From the NCBI GenBank assembly GCA_029054245.1, contig JAIDFQ010000006.1, positions 62,001-126,000 on the forward strand: a stretch of 64,000 bases of DNA, read 5' to 3'. This DNA comes from Lachnospiraceae bacterium (GTDB taxonomy: Bacteria; Bacillota; Clostridia; Lachnospirales; Lachnospiraceae). Position numbers and translations under genes: made by a program. The notes under the pieces were generated by a model that did not search any database, was not told the origin of the DNA, and worked only from the letters and a program-made list of their open reading frames with translations. The first letter of the stretch is position 1; each line of letters opens with the position of its first letter. This document shows positions 18,086-26,165 of the stretch, one piece after another.

Positions 18086-18718
18086 TCAGACCGTGAAGCC
18101 TTCCCGCAGCTTTAGAAGTGCTCTCTTTTCTATTCGTGATACATAGCTTCTTGAAATATGAAGAAGCTCTCCGATTTCCCGCTGGGTTACCTCTTTACCT
18201 GTTAAAAGTCCATACCGCAGATAAATAATTTCCCGTTCTCTGTCGTTTAATACTTCATCCAACAGTTTTACCAGCTTCTTGGTATTTTCATATAATTCCA
18301 TCTGCTCTGTAATATCTTCCTGCTCATGCTCTATGATATCAAGCAGATTGATCTCATTTCCTTCCTTATCTGTACCGATAGGCTCAAATAAGGACACCTC
18401 GCCTCTGCTCTTTTTCTTTGATCGCAAAAGCATCAGCAGTTCATTATCAATGCATCTGGACGCATAAGTACTGAGTTTCCCCTTACCAGCATCAAAGGAC
18501 GAAATTGCCTTTATAAGACCAATGGTTCCTATGGATATCAGATCCTCCATGTCTTCATCAGCATTTTGATATTTCTTGGCAATGTGGGCTACCAGACGAA
18601 GATTCCGTTCAATCAGGATTTCTCTGGCGGCAGCAGCTTCATCGCTGTTTCCCTTCTGTAACATCTGTATGTAATGGGCTTCCTCCGCTGCTGTTAAAGG
18701 TTTCTGAAAGGTTTTCAA
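18086..18718 (-). CDS. sigK: Sporulation sigma factor, SigK type
   Basis: The 210-residue protein matches the sigma-E/sigma-K group: NLRLVAHIAKKYQN in region 2, the very conserved DLISIGTIGLIKAI, then DKEGNEINLLDII, and a region 4.2 helix ISRSYVSRIEKRALLKL. The DKEGNEI and the QREIGELLHISRSYVSRIEKRAL segments match mother-cell SigK best. It begins at residue level with MKTFQKPLTAAEE, that is, without the roughly 20-residue hydrophobic pro-sequence of Bacillus pro-SigK, and the gene is not interrupted by a skin-like element. The start is a TTG at 18718 with GGGGG six bases upstream. SigE is the alternative, but SigE carries a longer N-terminus. Confidence 0.85.
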   Translation of the reverse strand: MKTFQKPLTAAEEAHYIQMLQKGNSDEAAAAREILIERNLRLVAHIAKKYQNADEDMEDLISIGTIGLIKAISSFDAGKGKLSTYASRCIDNELLMLLRSKKKSRGEVSLFEPIGTDKEGNEINLLDIIEHEQEDITEQMELYENTKKLVKLLDEVLNDREREIIYLRYGLLTGKEVTQREIGELLHISRSYVSRIEKRALLKLREGFTV

Positions 18719-18743
18719 AGGGCGCCCCCAAAGTCATTTTTAT

Positions 18744-18771
18744 TATTCTATGACCCCAAAAGCGCTGTAGT
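18744..18771 (-). promoter_or_regulatory. Possible sigma-K/sigma-E-type promoter of sigK
   Basis: On the minus strand the box CATAGAATA (18752-18744) fits the CATAnnnTA -10 element of sigma-K promoters, and an AC pair (18771-18770) lies 17 bases upstream where sigma-K promoters carry AC. It ends 26 bases before the sigK start. Short consensus, so a chance match is possible; autoregulation of sigK is known in Bacillus. Confidence 0.4.
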
Positions 18772-18829
18772 GCCTTTCCAACAAACATATTATACAAATT
18801 TGCATCTCAAAAAGCAATCCCGTATTATT

Positions 18830-20026
18830 TCATGAAAATAAGAACTGCGCCATAATCACGTTGCTTACATCAATACCTCGCCGGGTAAGCATAATCCTCT
18901 CATCGCCTATTTCCGGCTCTGTCTTTCTAACGAGCAGTCCCTTTTTGCAGAAATCATCTACGATTCCTGGATATATTTGGTCAATGCTGACGCCAAATAT
19001 ACGAAAAAATTTACGACAGCTTACACCCTGCATCATGCGCAGCCCCAGGAACATAAATTCTTCCATCTGCTCCTGTACAGACAGTTTCTGCCTAGATTCC
19101 TTGACACCAACAATAGATAAATCAGTAACTTCCTTCTTTTCCCCTAAATAATAATTATAATAACAATCGATATTTTTTGTATTATTGAACCTTTCATTAT
19201 CTATCAGAGACGCGGCGCCTATTCCAAATCCCACATAATCCTCCCGCGTCCAATAGCGTTTGTTGTGGGCACACTCATATCCTGGAAGAGCATAGTTTGA
19301 GATTTCATACTGCCTATAACCACGGTCCAGCAAATAATCACCGGTCATATGATACATTTCCCGTTCACACTCTTCATCAGGAAGCACAGGTGTATTTTCA
19401 TAAAAGAAAGTCCCCTCCTCGATAATGAGGCTGTAAGATGAAATATGCGTCGGCACAGGCTGAAGGCGCAACACCTTTTTCAAGCTGTCTGCACAACTCT
19501 CCAAGGTCTGTCCCGGAATCGCAGACATCAGATCCACATTAATATTGTCAAATCCTGTTTTAACAGCAAGCGCATAAGTATCAAAAAAATCTTTGCTGGT
19601 GTGAATCCTCCCCAGCGCATTCAATTCGCTGTCAATCGCTGACTGTAGTCCGATGCTGAGTCTGTTCACACCGCTTTTCTTTAAGGTAAGAAATTTTTCC
19701 AGCGTGGCTGTTCCAGGATTGACTTCTATGGAAATCTCACATGCTTCCTCCACATGAAAGCAGTCAAACACCGTATCTAGTATTTTGGCAACGCTTTCTG
19801 CCGGAAGCAGGGAGGGAGTACCTCCTCCCAGAAAGACCGACTCTACGATACGGTCCTTATAATTGGCGCTTTCTTCTTTTATTTCCCTTATAATGGCGGC
19901 TATATAGCGCTCCATTTCCCCTTCGCCTGCCGGCGCTGAGAGGAAATCACAATATAGGCATTTCCTTACACAAAAAGGAATATGGATGTAAACGCCCAGC
20001 GTCTTTGGTTTTCGTTTTTCTATCAT
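18830..20026 (-). CDS. hemW: Radical SAM heme chaperone HemW
   Basis: HemW is a radical SAM protein related to oxygen-independent coproporphyrinogen oxidase HemN, but it acts as a heme-binding chaperone. The 398-residue protein has the iron-sulfur motif CxxxCxxC at Cys19, Cys23 and Cys26 (FCVRKCLYCDF). The GGGTPSLLP and GLQSAIDSELNALGRIH stretches and a HemN C-terminal domain are also present. It lacks the extended N-terminus of true HemN and sits directly after lepA, as is usual for HemW. The ATG at 20026 is nine bases after the lepA stop, so the two genes are coupled. Confidence 0.93.
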   Translation of the reverse strand: MIEKRKPKTLGVYIHIPFCVRKCLYCDFLSAPAGEGEMERYIAAIIREIKEESANYKDRIVESVFLGGGTPSLLPAESVAKILDTVFDCFHVEEACEISIEVNPGTATLEKFLTLKKSGVNRLSIGLQSAIDSELNALGRIHTSKDFFDTYALAVKTGFDNINVDLMSAIPGQTLESCADSLKKVLRLQPVPTHISSYSLIIEEGTFFYENTPVLPDEECEREMYHMTGDYLLDRGYRQYEISNYALPGYECAHNKRYWTREDYVGFGIGAASLIDNERFNNTKNIDCYYNYYLGEKKEVTDLSIVGVKESRQKLSVQEQMEEFMFLGLRMMQGVSCRKFFRIFGVSIDQIYPGIVDDFCKKGLLVRKTEPEIGDERIMLTRRGIDVSNVIMAQFLFS

Positions 20027-20035
20027 GGCGCAATC

Positions 20036-21850
20036 CTATTTGTCATCCAGCTTTAATACACTCATAAATGCCTTTTGGGGGATTTCTACACTGCCAATCT
20101 GGCGCATACGCTTCTTTCCCTCCTTCTGTTTCTCAAGCAGCTTTTTTTTACGGGTGATATCGCCGCCGTAGCATTTTGCTAACACATCCTTGCGCATAGC
20201 TTTGACGGTTTCTCGTGCAATAACCTTTCCTCCAATCGCCGCCTGTATGGGAATCTCAAACAAATGCCTAGGAATCTCATCTTTTAATTTTTCACACATT
20301 TTCCTTCCTCTTTCATAGGCACTGTCCTTGTGAACGATAAAGGAAAGGGCATCCACCTCTTCTTTATTAATCAGGATATCCAGCTTGACAAGCTCTGACT
20401 GCTCATATCCTTTTAGCTCATAATCAAAAGATGCATATCCTCTGGAGCGGGATTTTAGTGCATCAAAGAAATCATAGATAATTTCATTCAGCGGAAGTTC
20501 ATACTTAAGCAGCGCCCTTGTTTCTTCCATGTACTCCATGCCAAGATATCTTCCTCTGCGCTCCTGGCACAATTCCATGATAGAACCGATGAACTCTGTG
20601 GTAACCATGATTTCTGCTGATACCACTGGTTCTTCCATGAAATCTATTTCCGAAGGATCCGGCAGATTCGTCGGATTGGTCAGCTCAATCACATCGCCGC
20701 CCGTCTTATGGACCTTATAAATAACACCTGGTGCGGTCGTCACCAAATCCAGATTGTATTCACGTTCCAGCCGCTCCTGAATGATCTCCAGGTGCAATAA
20801 TCCCAAAAAGCCGCAGCGGAAACCAAATCCAAGAGCTATGGACGTCTCCGGCTCGTAGCGCAAAGAGGCATCATTTAACTGTAACTTTTCCAAAGCATCC
20901 CTTAAATCGGGGTACTTTGCCCCATCCGCCGGATATACGCCGCAGTATACCATCGAATTTACCTTTTTGTACCCTGGAAGCGGCTCTACGCAAGGATTCT
21001 TAGCATCTGTAATCGTATCTCCCACAGCGGTGTCCTTTACATTTTTGATGGATGCCGTAATGTAGCCAACCATACCTGCCGAAAGCTCCTTGCAGGGAAT
21101 AAACTGCCCTGCCCCGAAATAGCCGACCTCAACTACATCCGCCGTGGCGCCGGTCGCCATCATCTGAATGCTTGTCCCCTTTGACACGCTTCCCTCCATC
21201 ACACGGCAAAAGACAATAACACCTTTATAGGAATCGTACAAAGAGTCAAAAATAAGCGCCTTAAGCGGATTGTCCGGGCTTCCTTTGGGTGCTGGAATCT
21301 TCTGCACGACAGCTTCTAATACCTCATCGATTCCAATGCCATTTTTGGCTGAAATAAGAGGTGCATCCTGCGCTTCTATGCCAATCACATCCTCAATCTC
21401 ATTTTTTACTCTGTCAGGCTCTGCACTGGGTAAATCTATCTTATTAATGACAGGAAATACTTCAAGATTATGGTCAAGCGCAAGATATACATTGGCAAGC
21501 GTCTGTGCCTCTATCCCCTGAGCAGCATCCACTACCAAAATAGCGCCGTCACAGGCGGCAAGACTTCTGCTGACCTCATAATTGAAATCCACATGCCCCG
21601 GCGTGTCAATCAGATTTAAAATATACTCCTCGCCATCCTTTGCCTTATAGATGGTGCGGACCGTCTGTGCTTTGATCGTAATGCCCCGCTCCCTTTCAAG
21701 CTCCATATTATCAAGAACCTGTGCCTGCATCTCCCGGCTGGTCAACAGCCCTGTTTTCTCTATGATTCTATCTGCCAGCGTGGACTTGCCGTGATCAATG
21801 TGTGCCACAATGCAAAAATTTCTGATTTTACTTTGATCCATGTTTGCCAT
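20036..21850 (-). CDS. lepA: Elongation factor 4 (LepA)
   Basis: LepA is a ribosome-associated GTPase that affects initiation and back-translocation under stress. The 604-residue length is standard. The GTPase motifs are visible: [14 protein letters not shown] (G1), [10 protein letters not shown] (G2), DTPGHVDF (G3) and NKIDLP (G4). The C-terminal domain specific to LepA includes [22 protein letters not shown]. The ATG at 21850 has a GGGAGG box. The gene order gpr-spoIIP-lepA-hemW, next to rpsT, is shared with Bacillus. Confidence 0.98.
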   Translation of the reverse strand: MANMDQSKIRNFCIVAHIDHGKSTLADRIIEKTGLLTSREMQAQVLDNMELERERGITIKAQTVRTIYKAKDGEEYILNLIDTPGHVDFNYEVSRSLAACDGAILVVDAAQGIEAQTLANVYLALDHNLEVFPVINKIDLPSAEPDRVKNEIEDVIGIEAQDAPLISAKNGIGIDEVLEAVVQKIPAPKGSPDNPLKALIFDSLYDSYKGVIVFCRVMEGSVSKGTSIQMMATGATADVVEVGYFGAGQFIPCKELSAGMVGYITASIKNVKDTAVGDTITDAKNPCVEPLPGYKKVNSMVYCGVYPADGAKYPDLRDALEKLQLNDASLRYEPETSIALGFGFRCGFLGLLHLEIIQERLEREYNLDLVTTAPGVIYKVHKTGGDVIELTNPTNLPDPSEIDFMEEPVVSAEIMVTTEFIGSIMELCQERRGRYLGMEYMEETRALLKYELPLNEIIYDFFDALKSRSRGYASFDYELKGYEQSELVKLDILINKEEVDALSFIVHKDSAYERGRKMCEKLKDEIPRHLFEIPIQAAIGGKVIARETVKAMRKDVLAKCYGGDITRKKKLLEKQKEGKKRMRQIGSVEIPQKAFMSVLKLDDK

Positions 21851-21903
21851 AGGTACCTCCCTGCGTATCTTAAATGTTTCATGCGCGTTTCCTTAACATC
21901 ATA

Positions 21904-23238
21904 TCACATCCCATCACCTAAAACAATGGCAAGGATATGTGCCAGTGGATCGCAGGCATTCATGATCTCCTCCACCGTATTGTTCTGAGCCCCCAGCTCT
22001 ATCAGCATACTTTTGGGTCTCAAATGCATGTTGAATCGGTATGCCTTTAAGTAAACTTTTCTGGCAATTCCCGGATAATATTCATTGGCTGCCACCTGTG
22101 CCTGAAAGGAAAAAGCAAGATTTTCTTGTATGTAGGGATTCTCAAGATAGGTAATGTCGCCGCTCTTTCGGCTGTAGCTTAATCCGTTAAAGAACATGAA
22201 CCTTGCGGTAGGACGTCCCTGCAGATCCATGACCAGCTTCCGGTCTCCCGACACTGCATCCCGATGAAGATCGATCACCACCTCAATCGTTGGATTTTCC
22301 TCCAGAATCTGTGTGATCGCAGGAAGCGATTCATTATAGGCGTCGTCTCTGACCGTGTCATATTCCCCTGTATGGTGAAGCACCTTAAACCCATATTTAT
22401 CCTGAAGAAGCTCTGCCAGCTTATCCCCAGCCCCTACGATTGTAGTGGATGCATCTCCGGGCACAGAGTCCGCAAAGCTCTCTCTTGAGTGTGTATGATA
22501 AATTAGAATCTGCGGACCGTCCGATCCTCTGTTTACAGTTAAATCCTGATATAACAACGCATTCAAATTCACATACTCTTCCTTCAGCGAAGTGGAATTA
22601 TCCACTGCATAGAAATTAGATACCAACGCCTCATAGTCCCATTTTTCTGACCAGTCGTATGTATAGGCCGGGTAAGCTGCCGCTTCAAATTCTTTCTGCC
22701 CCGTCTCTTCTGCTACCTGCTCCACACTTTCCTCACTCTGCACTGGATTTTCTTCTGCCCCACTCTCATGCAGGCTGTTTTCACGCTCCATTTCTTCCAG
22801 CATACCCTTTTCAATATGCAGCGCATCTTCTCCATAATCCAAATGTTCTTCATCAATATTCTTAAAATCCTCGTCTGCCCCCTCCTGCTGCCCTATCAGC
22901 TCCGCCATCAGAGTATCTTCCAGTTCCACTTCCGGCTCCTTCACAAAAACCGCGTAATCATAAAAAAGGAACTGCCGTGCCATAAGCTGTTCCACCGGCG
23001 GAAGAAGGTCATCCTCCTTACCTGCTTCCAAATATCTGGGAATCTGGAAATATTTCCATTCCATCTGATGATTAAAAAAAGCGGCGATATGCTTCTGCCA
23101 CCCGGGGGCGGCATCACTGCCTGCCCCCGCATTCTTCAAGAAACTGACTGCACCGCATATGCCGCATAAAAACAGCATCCCCAATATCCCCCATTTTTTT
23201 ATTAACAATTTCCATTTTTTTATCCTCACGACAAGCAC
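21904..23238 (-). CDS. spoIIP: Stage II sporulation protein P (SpoIIP)
   Basis: SpoIIP is the amidase/endopeptidase of the DMP complex that degrades septal peptidoglycan during engulfment. The 444-residue protein has an N-terminal transmembrane helix (about 16-33), an acidic variable linker (about 90-200), and the SpoIIP catalytic domain: ILIYHTHSRESF with the zinc-binding His-Thr-His region, VVIDLHRDAV and MLIELGAQNNTVEEI. Two GTG starts compete. The one at 23238 gives 444 residues; the one at 23229 has GGGG eight bases upstream and may be the true start. It follows gpr by 98 bases. Confidence 0.93.
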   Translation of the reverse strand: MLVVRIKKWKLLIKKWGILGMLFLCGICGAVSFLKNAGAGSDAAPGWQKHIAAFFNHQMEWKYFQIPRYLEAGKEDDLLPPVEQLMARQFLFYDYAVFVKEPEVELEDTLMAELIGQQEGADEDFKNIDEEHLDYGEDALHIEKGMLEEMERENSLHESGAEENPVQSEESVEQVAEETGQKEFEAAAYPAYTYDWSEKWDYEALVSNFYAVDNSTSLKEEYVNLNALLYQDLTVNRGSDGPQILIYHTHSRESFADSVPGDASTTIVGAGDKLAELLQDKYGFKVLHHTGEYDTVRDDAYNESLPAITQILEENPTIEVVIDLHRDAVSGDRKLVMDLQGRPTARFMFFNGLSYSRKSGDITYLENPYIQENLAFSFQAQVAANEYYPGIARKVYLKAYRFNMHLRPKSMLIELGAQNNTVEEIMNACDPLAHILAIVLGDGM

Positions 23239-23336
23239 CCCACTACCGAAGTATATGCTTATCCACGCTCATTCATTCCCACGGCGAAACACAACTGAAC
23301 ATCTCCATCATAACTGGATGCCACAAAATATTTGGC

Positions 23337-24245
23337 TTAAATTTCAAGCGCACTGTTCAATGCATTGCAGATAATATGACTGATCTGCTTGATTTCATAA
23401 TCCACATCTTTTCCTGTGACATACATATTATACAGTTCTCCCAGGCCTGCAAGCAGCTCATCCTGTATCTTTAGCGGCTCTTCTCCGGTCTGACGCATCA
23501 TTTTCTCAAATGCATCACTTACAATCGTCGCTGCATCCACCACTGTCGGGACGCCGATTGCAATTACGGGAACCCCCAGCGCTTCCTCCGTTATGGCGTT
23601 CCTGTGATTGCCCACGCCTGATCCAGGATGAATGCCAGTATTGGTAATCTGAATGGTCCTGTTAAGACGTTTTGTGGAACGCGCCGCCAGCGCATCAATC
23701 ACCACCACCACATCGGGCTTTGTCCTTTCCACCACTCCTTTGATGATTTCCTGAGATTCCATTCCTGTCTTTGCCATGACTCCCGGCACAAGACCGCTGA
23801 TCATGTGCACATGCTTCTTATTAAAAGCTGCCTTCCCGTACTCCTTCACCATATGTCTGGTAATCGTAAGATTATCCACCACATTAGGACCCAGGGCATC
23901 CGCCGTCACATCCCGGTTTCCAAGTCCCACCACCATGACCGACAGTTCCTTATTAATATCGGGAATAATGTCTTTAAGCTGCCTTGCCAGTTCCGTCGAT
24001 ATTTCCTCATGATAATCCTCATCAGGCTGCGCCATTGCCGGCGCCTCCAACGTAATATACGTACCGATTGGTTTTCCCATCGCCTTGGCGCCATTCATCG
24101 TCTCGATCACTACCTTGGTAATCCGCAATTCGCTTTCTTCGCGATACTCTTCTTCCACCGTAACTCCCCTGCACTCCCTGGCATTCTCCTCCATGCTCTC
24201 CCGTGCTTCAAGCGCTAAGTCTGTCCTTACTTTTAAACTGCTCAT
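23337..24245 (-). CDS. gpr: Spore germination protease GPR
   Basis: GPR degrades the small acid-soluble proteins that protect spore DNA, feeding amino acids to the outgrowing cell. The 302-residue protein begins with VRTDLALEARESM, matching the region where the GPR zymogen is autoprocessed. It shows the conserved GLGNRDVTADALGP, GLVPGVMAKTGMES and PDVVVVIDALAARS segments. The ATG at 24245 has GGAGG five bases upstream. It is divergent from rpsT, as in Bacillus. Its presence together with spoIIP and sigK indicates a spore former. Confidence 0.96.
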   Translation of the reverse strand: MSSLKVRTDLALEARESMEENARECRGVTVEEEYREESELRITKVVIETMNGAKAMGKPIGTYITLEAPAMAQPDEDYHEEISTELARQLKDIIPDINKELSVMVVGLGNRDVTADALGPNVVDNLTITRHMVKEYGKAAFNKKHVHMISGLVPGVMAKTGMESQEIIKGVVERTKPDVVVVIDALAARSTKRLNRTIQITNTGIHPGSGVGNHRNAITEEALGVPVIAIGVPTVVDAATIVSDAFEKMMRQTGEEPLKIQDELLAGLGELYNMYVTGKDVDYEIKQISHIICNALNSALEI

Positions 24246-24327
24246 TTTTCCTCCAAACTGTAACTTTTTAACCTTTTAAAAAAGAAACCTTGAAAACAGT
24301 ATTTTCCAAATATACTGCAATTATGTA

Positions 24328-24356
24328 TTGACAGATGCTCTTTTTGCGGATAAAAT
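24328..24356 (+). promoter_or_regulatory. rpsT promoter
   Basis: TTGACA (24328-24333), 17-base spacer, TAAAAT (24351-24356): a near-perfect sigma-A promoter. The leader to the rpsT start would be about 83 bases, long enough for regulation by S20 or for a structured leader, although I see no clear fold in it. Confidence 0.85.
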
Positions 24357-24445
24357 AATATGCGTGTGTTTACATTAAATCGTCCGTGTCTCCGGCTTTA
24401 ATGAAACACCTGAACATTGGTGATTATAAATAGGAGGTGTACATC

Positions 24446-24709
24446 GTGGCTAACATTAAATCTGCAAAGAAGAGAATTTTAGTAAACAGAACCAAAGCTG
24501 AAAGAAATAAAGCGATTAAGTCTGGCGTGAAGACTGCTGTCAAAAAGGTGAACGCTGCTATCGAAGCAAAGGATAAGGATGCCGCAGCTAAGGCTTTAGT
24601 TGCTGCTACAGCAACCATTGATAAGGCTGCTACCAAGGGTGTTTATCATAAGAACACAGCTTCCAGAAAAGTATCTCGTTTGGCTCAGGCTGTAAATAAG
24701 ATGGCTTAA
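24446..24709 (+). CDS. rpsT: 30S ribosomal protein S20
   Basis: S20 binds 16S rRNA in the body of the small subunit. The 87-residue, Lys/Ala-rich protein begins ANIKSAKKRILVNRTKAERN after the initiator and ends with a conserved SRLAQAVNKMA helix. The GTG at 24446 is chosen over a GTG at 24437, because an AGGAGG box (24432-24437) lies at the right distance and the family N-terminus starts there. Strong upstream promoter and downstream terminator make it a single-gene transcript, divergent from gpr. Confidence 0.98.
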   Translation: MANIKSAKKRILVNRTKAERNKAIKSGVKTAVKKVNAAIEAKDKDAAAKALVAATATIDKAATKGVYHKNTASRKVSRLAQAVNKMA

Positions 24710-24739
24710 TTTTTGGTTATATATTTATAGAAGATAGAG

Positions 24740-24776
24740 AAAACCAGCTCATACCGTCATGTGGGGTGGTTTTTTT
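24740..24776 (+). terminator. rpsT terminator
   Basis: AAAACCA (24740-24746) pairs with TGGTTTT (24767-24773), with weaker pairing inside, followed by a run of T. It lies 30 bases after the rpsT stop and just before the 3' end of the convergent protease gene. Confidence 0.65.
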
Positions 24777-24787
24777 ATTGTTTTGAT

Positions 24788-25606
24788 TTAGAATTTATTA
24801 TATTCTTCACAAATCGTCTGCGCGGGAACGGCAGCAATTTCATTCTGGAGTGTTGCACCAGTGAGCATGCCCAGGTAATTTCCATAACTGTCAAAAATGC
24901 CTCCTCCCGACATGCCGGGAACAGCCTCACCTTTGGCATAAACCATTTCCATCCCAAAATCATCCAAATACGTAAGCCCAGAAATAACCTCACCTTCTGT
25001 CATGACAGGCACATTCCAGTTAGAAGCCATATTAATCATGAAGATTTCTCTGCCTTCAACAGAAAAATCTTCTGTTCCGTTTTGCTCATCCAGTTCCTTT
25101 GGCACCCGGATATTTCGAAAAGCAAACAGTTCTTCAAAAGTAAATCCTGTGACAGGGATGCGGATGAACCCTAAGTCTGCTTCCTTAGAAATCCCCAAAA
25201 CCTCTCCCCCGGAAGTCCTTCCATTAAAAAAGGTCACGTAGCTGTCCTCATTCCAGTACTGCAGCACGTGCCTGTTGGTCACAATAACAATTTCATCTTC
25301 CAGCATTCGGTAAATGCTTCCGCTCCCATAATATCCTTCCACCTGAATCCGGACACAGCTGCACAGCACATTTTCAAACGCCTCCTGCGCCTCTTTCCCC
25401 GAAGCCCTGCGCGTAACCAAAAGCCCCAGCTTTGCCGCTGCCCTATAATCCTCCTCCAAACTCGTCGCCTGAATCAGATGCGGCATCTCCCCCGCACCTG
25501 CCGCCAGGCATAAACCACTTTTCCCGCATTCACATCCTATTCCTAAACTAACCACCAGCCCCAAAATCCCTAAAGCCAGCTTTCCTTCCCTATCCTTCCA
25601 TCCCAT
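24788..25606 (-). CDS. Exported trypsin-like serine protease
   Basis: A 272-residue protein with an N-terminal hydrophobic segment (about 9-25) followed by Cys residues, suggesting export or membrane anchoring. The S1-type catalytic triad is visible: His113 in VTNRHVL, Asp144 in EADLGFIRI and Ser233 in PGMSGGGIFD. The fold is that of the DegP/HtrA protease domain, but no PDZ domain follows, so it is a protease-only member. Substrate unknown. It is convergent with rpsT and lies downstream of rnpB on the same strand. The ATG at 25606 has an AGGGG box eight bases upstream. Confidence 0.85.
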   Translation of the reverse strand: MGWKDREGKLALGILGLVVSLGIGCECGKSGLCLAAGAGEMPHLIQATSLEEDYRAAAKLGLLVTRRASGKEAQEAFENVLCSCVRIQVEGYYGSGSIYRMLEDEIVIVTNRHVLQYWNEDSYVTFFNGRTSGGEVLGISKEADLGFIRIPVTGFTFEELFAFRNIRVPKELDEQNGTEDFSVEGREIFMINMASNWNVPVMTEGEVISGLTYLDDFGMEMVYAKGEAVPGMSGGGIFDSYGNYLGMLTGATLQNEIAAVPAQTICEEYNKF

Positions 25607-25698
25607 ACCACATTCCCCTCAAACCCAATCTCATCTTCCCTCCCCCATACCTCACTTCTAAATAATTCCTAAAGATCTGAATAACATTGAACAGCATC

Positions 25699-25748
25699 AT
25701 ACGCAATCGGAGGTTCTTTTGCGCCGCAGCAAACCTCCGATTGCGTAT
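25699..25748. repeat. Perfect 17-bp inverted repeat between rnpB and the protease gene
   Basis: ATACGCAATCGGAGGTT at 25699-25715 is exactly complementary to 25732-25748, with a 16-base loop that contains a small TGCG/CGCA element. There is no T-run after either arm, so it is not a standard terminator. It starts about 40 bases downstream of the rnpB 3' end and 93 bases upstream of the protease start. Confidence 0.85.
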
Positions 25749-25787
25749 AATGCCCCACAACCTATCATAAATTATTTATACAAAAAT

Positions 25788-26156
25788 CAAGCAGGACGAT
25801 AAGCCGGGTTATGTCGTTGAATGATCATCTATCTAGGACTGTCGTCACCAACAGCCTCAAGCGACCTACCTGAAAGCTCGCCGGGCAAGCTCAAGCGCTT
25901 TCTGTTTGGTCTTGCTTCGGATGGGGTTTACATGTGCCCTGTCCGTTACCGTACAGGCGGTAGTCTCTTACACTGCCTTTCCACCCTTACCCCAAGCTCA
26001 GAGTTACGGCAAGCCTTTACCCTGAGCTTGGGGCGGTTTATTTCTGTTGCACTGGCCTTGGAGTCACCTCCACCGGACGTTATCCGGCATCCTGCCCTGT
26101 GAAGCCCGGACTTTCCTCATCTGTTAAAAAACAGCCGCGATCATTTGTCCTACTTG
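25788..26156 (-). ncRNA. rnpB: RNase P RNA (type A)
   Basis: The catalytic RNA that removes 5' leaders from tRNA precursors. On the minus strand the conserved 5' segment GAGGAAAGTCCGGGCTTC (about 26118-26101) and the conserved 3' segment ACATAACCCGGCTTA are both present. The ends pair as helix P1: CAAGTAGGAC at the 5' end with GTCCTGCTTG at the 3' end (25788-25797). The length of about 369 bases and the layout fit the ancestral A type typical of Clostridia. A T-rich tract follows the 3' end. The 5' end lies nine bases after the stop of the upstream kinase gene; I could not pick a convincing promoter, so the RNA may be transcribed from within that gene or processed from a longer transcript. 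Confidence 0.95.
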
Positions 26157-26165
26157 ATTTTCTCT

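Noticed and set aside
25699-25748. Standard terminator of rnpB
   Set aside because: The stem is perfect but has no T-run on either strand and begins 40 bases past the RNA 3' end.
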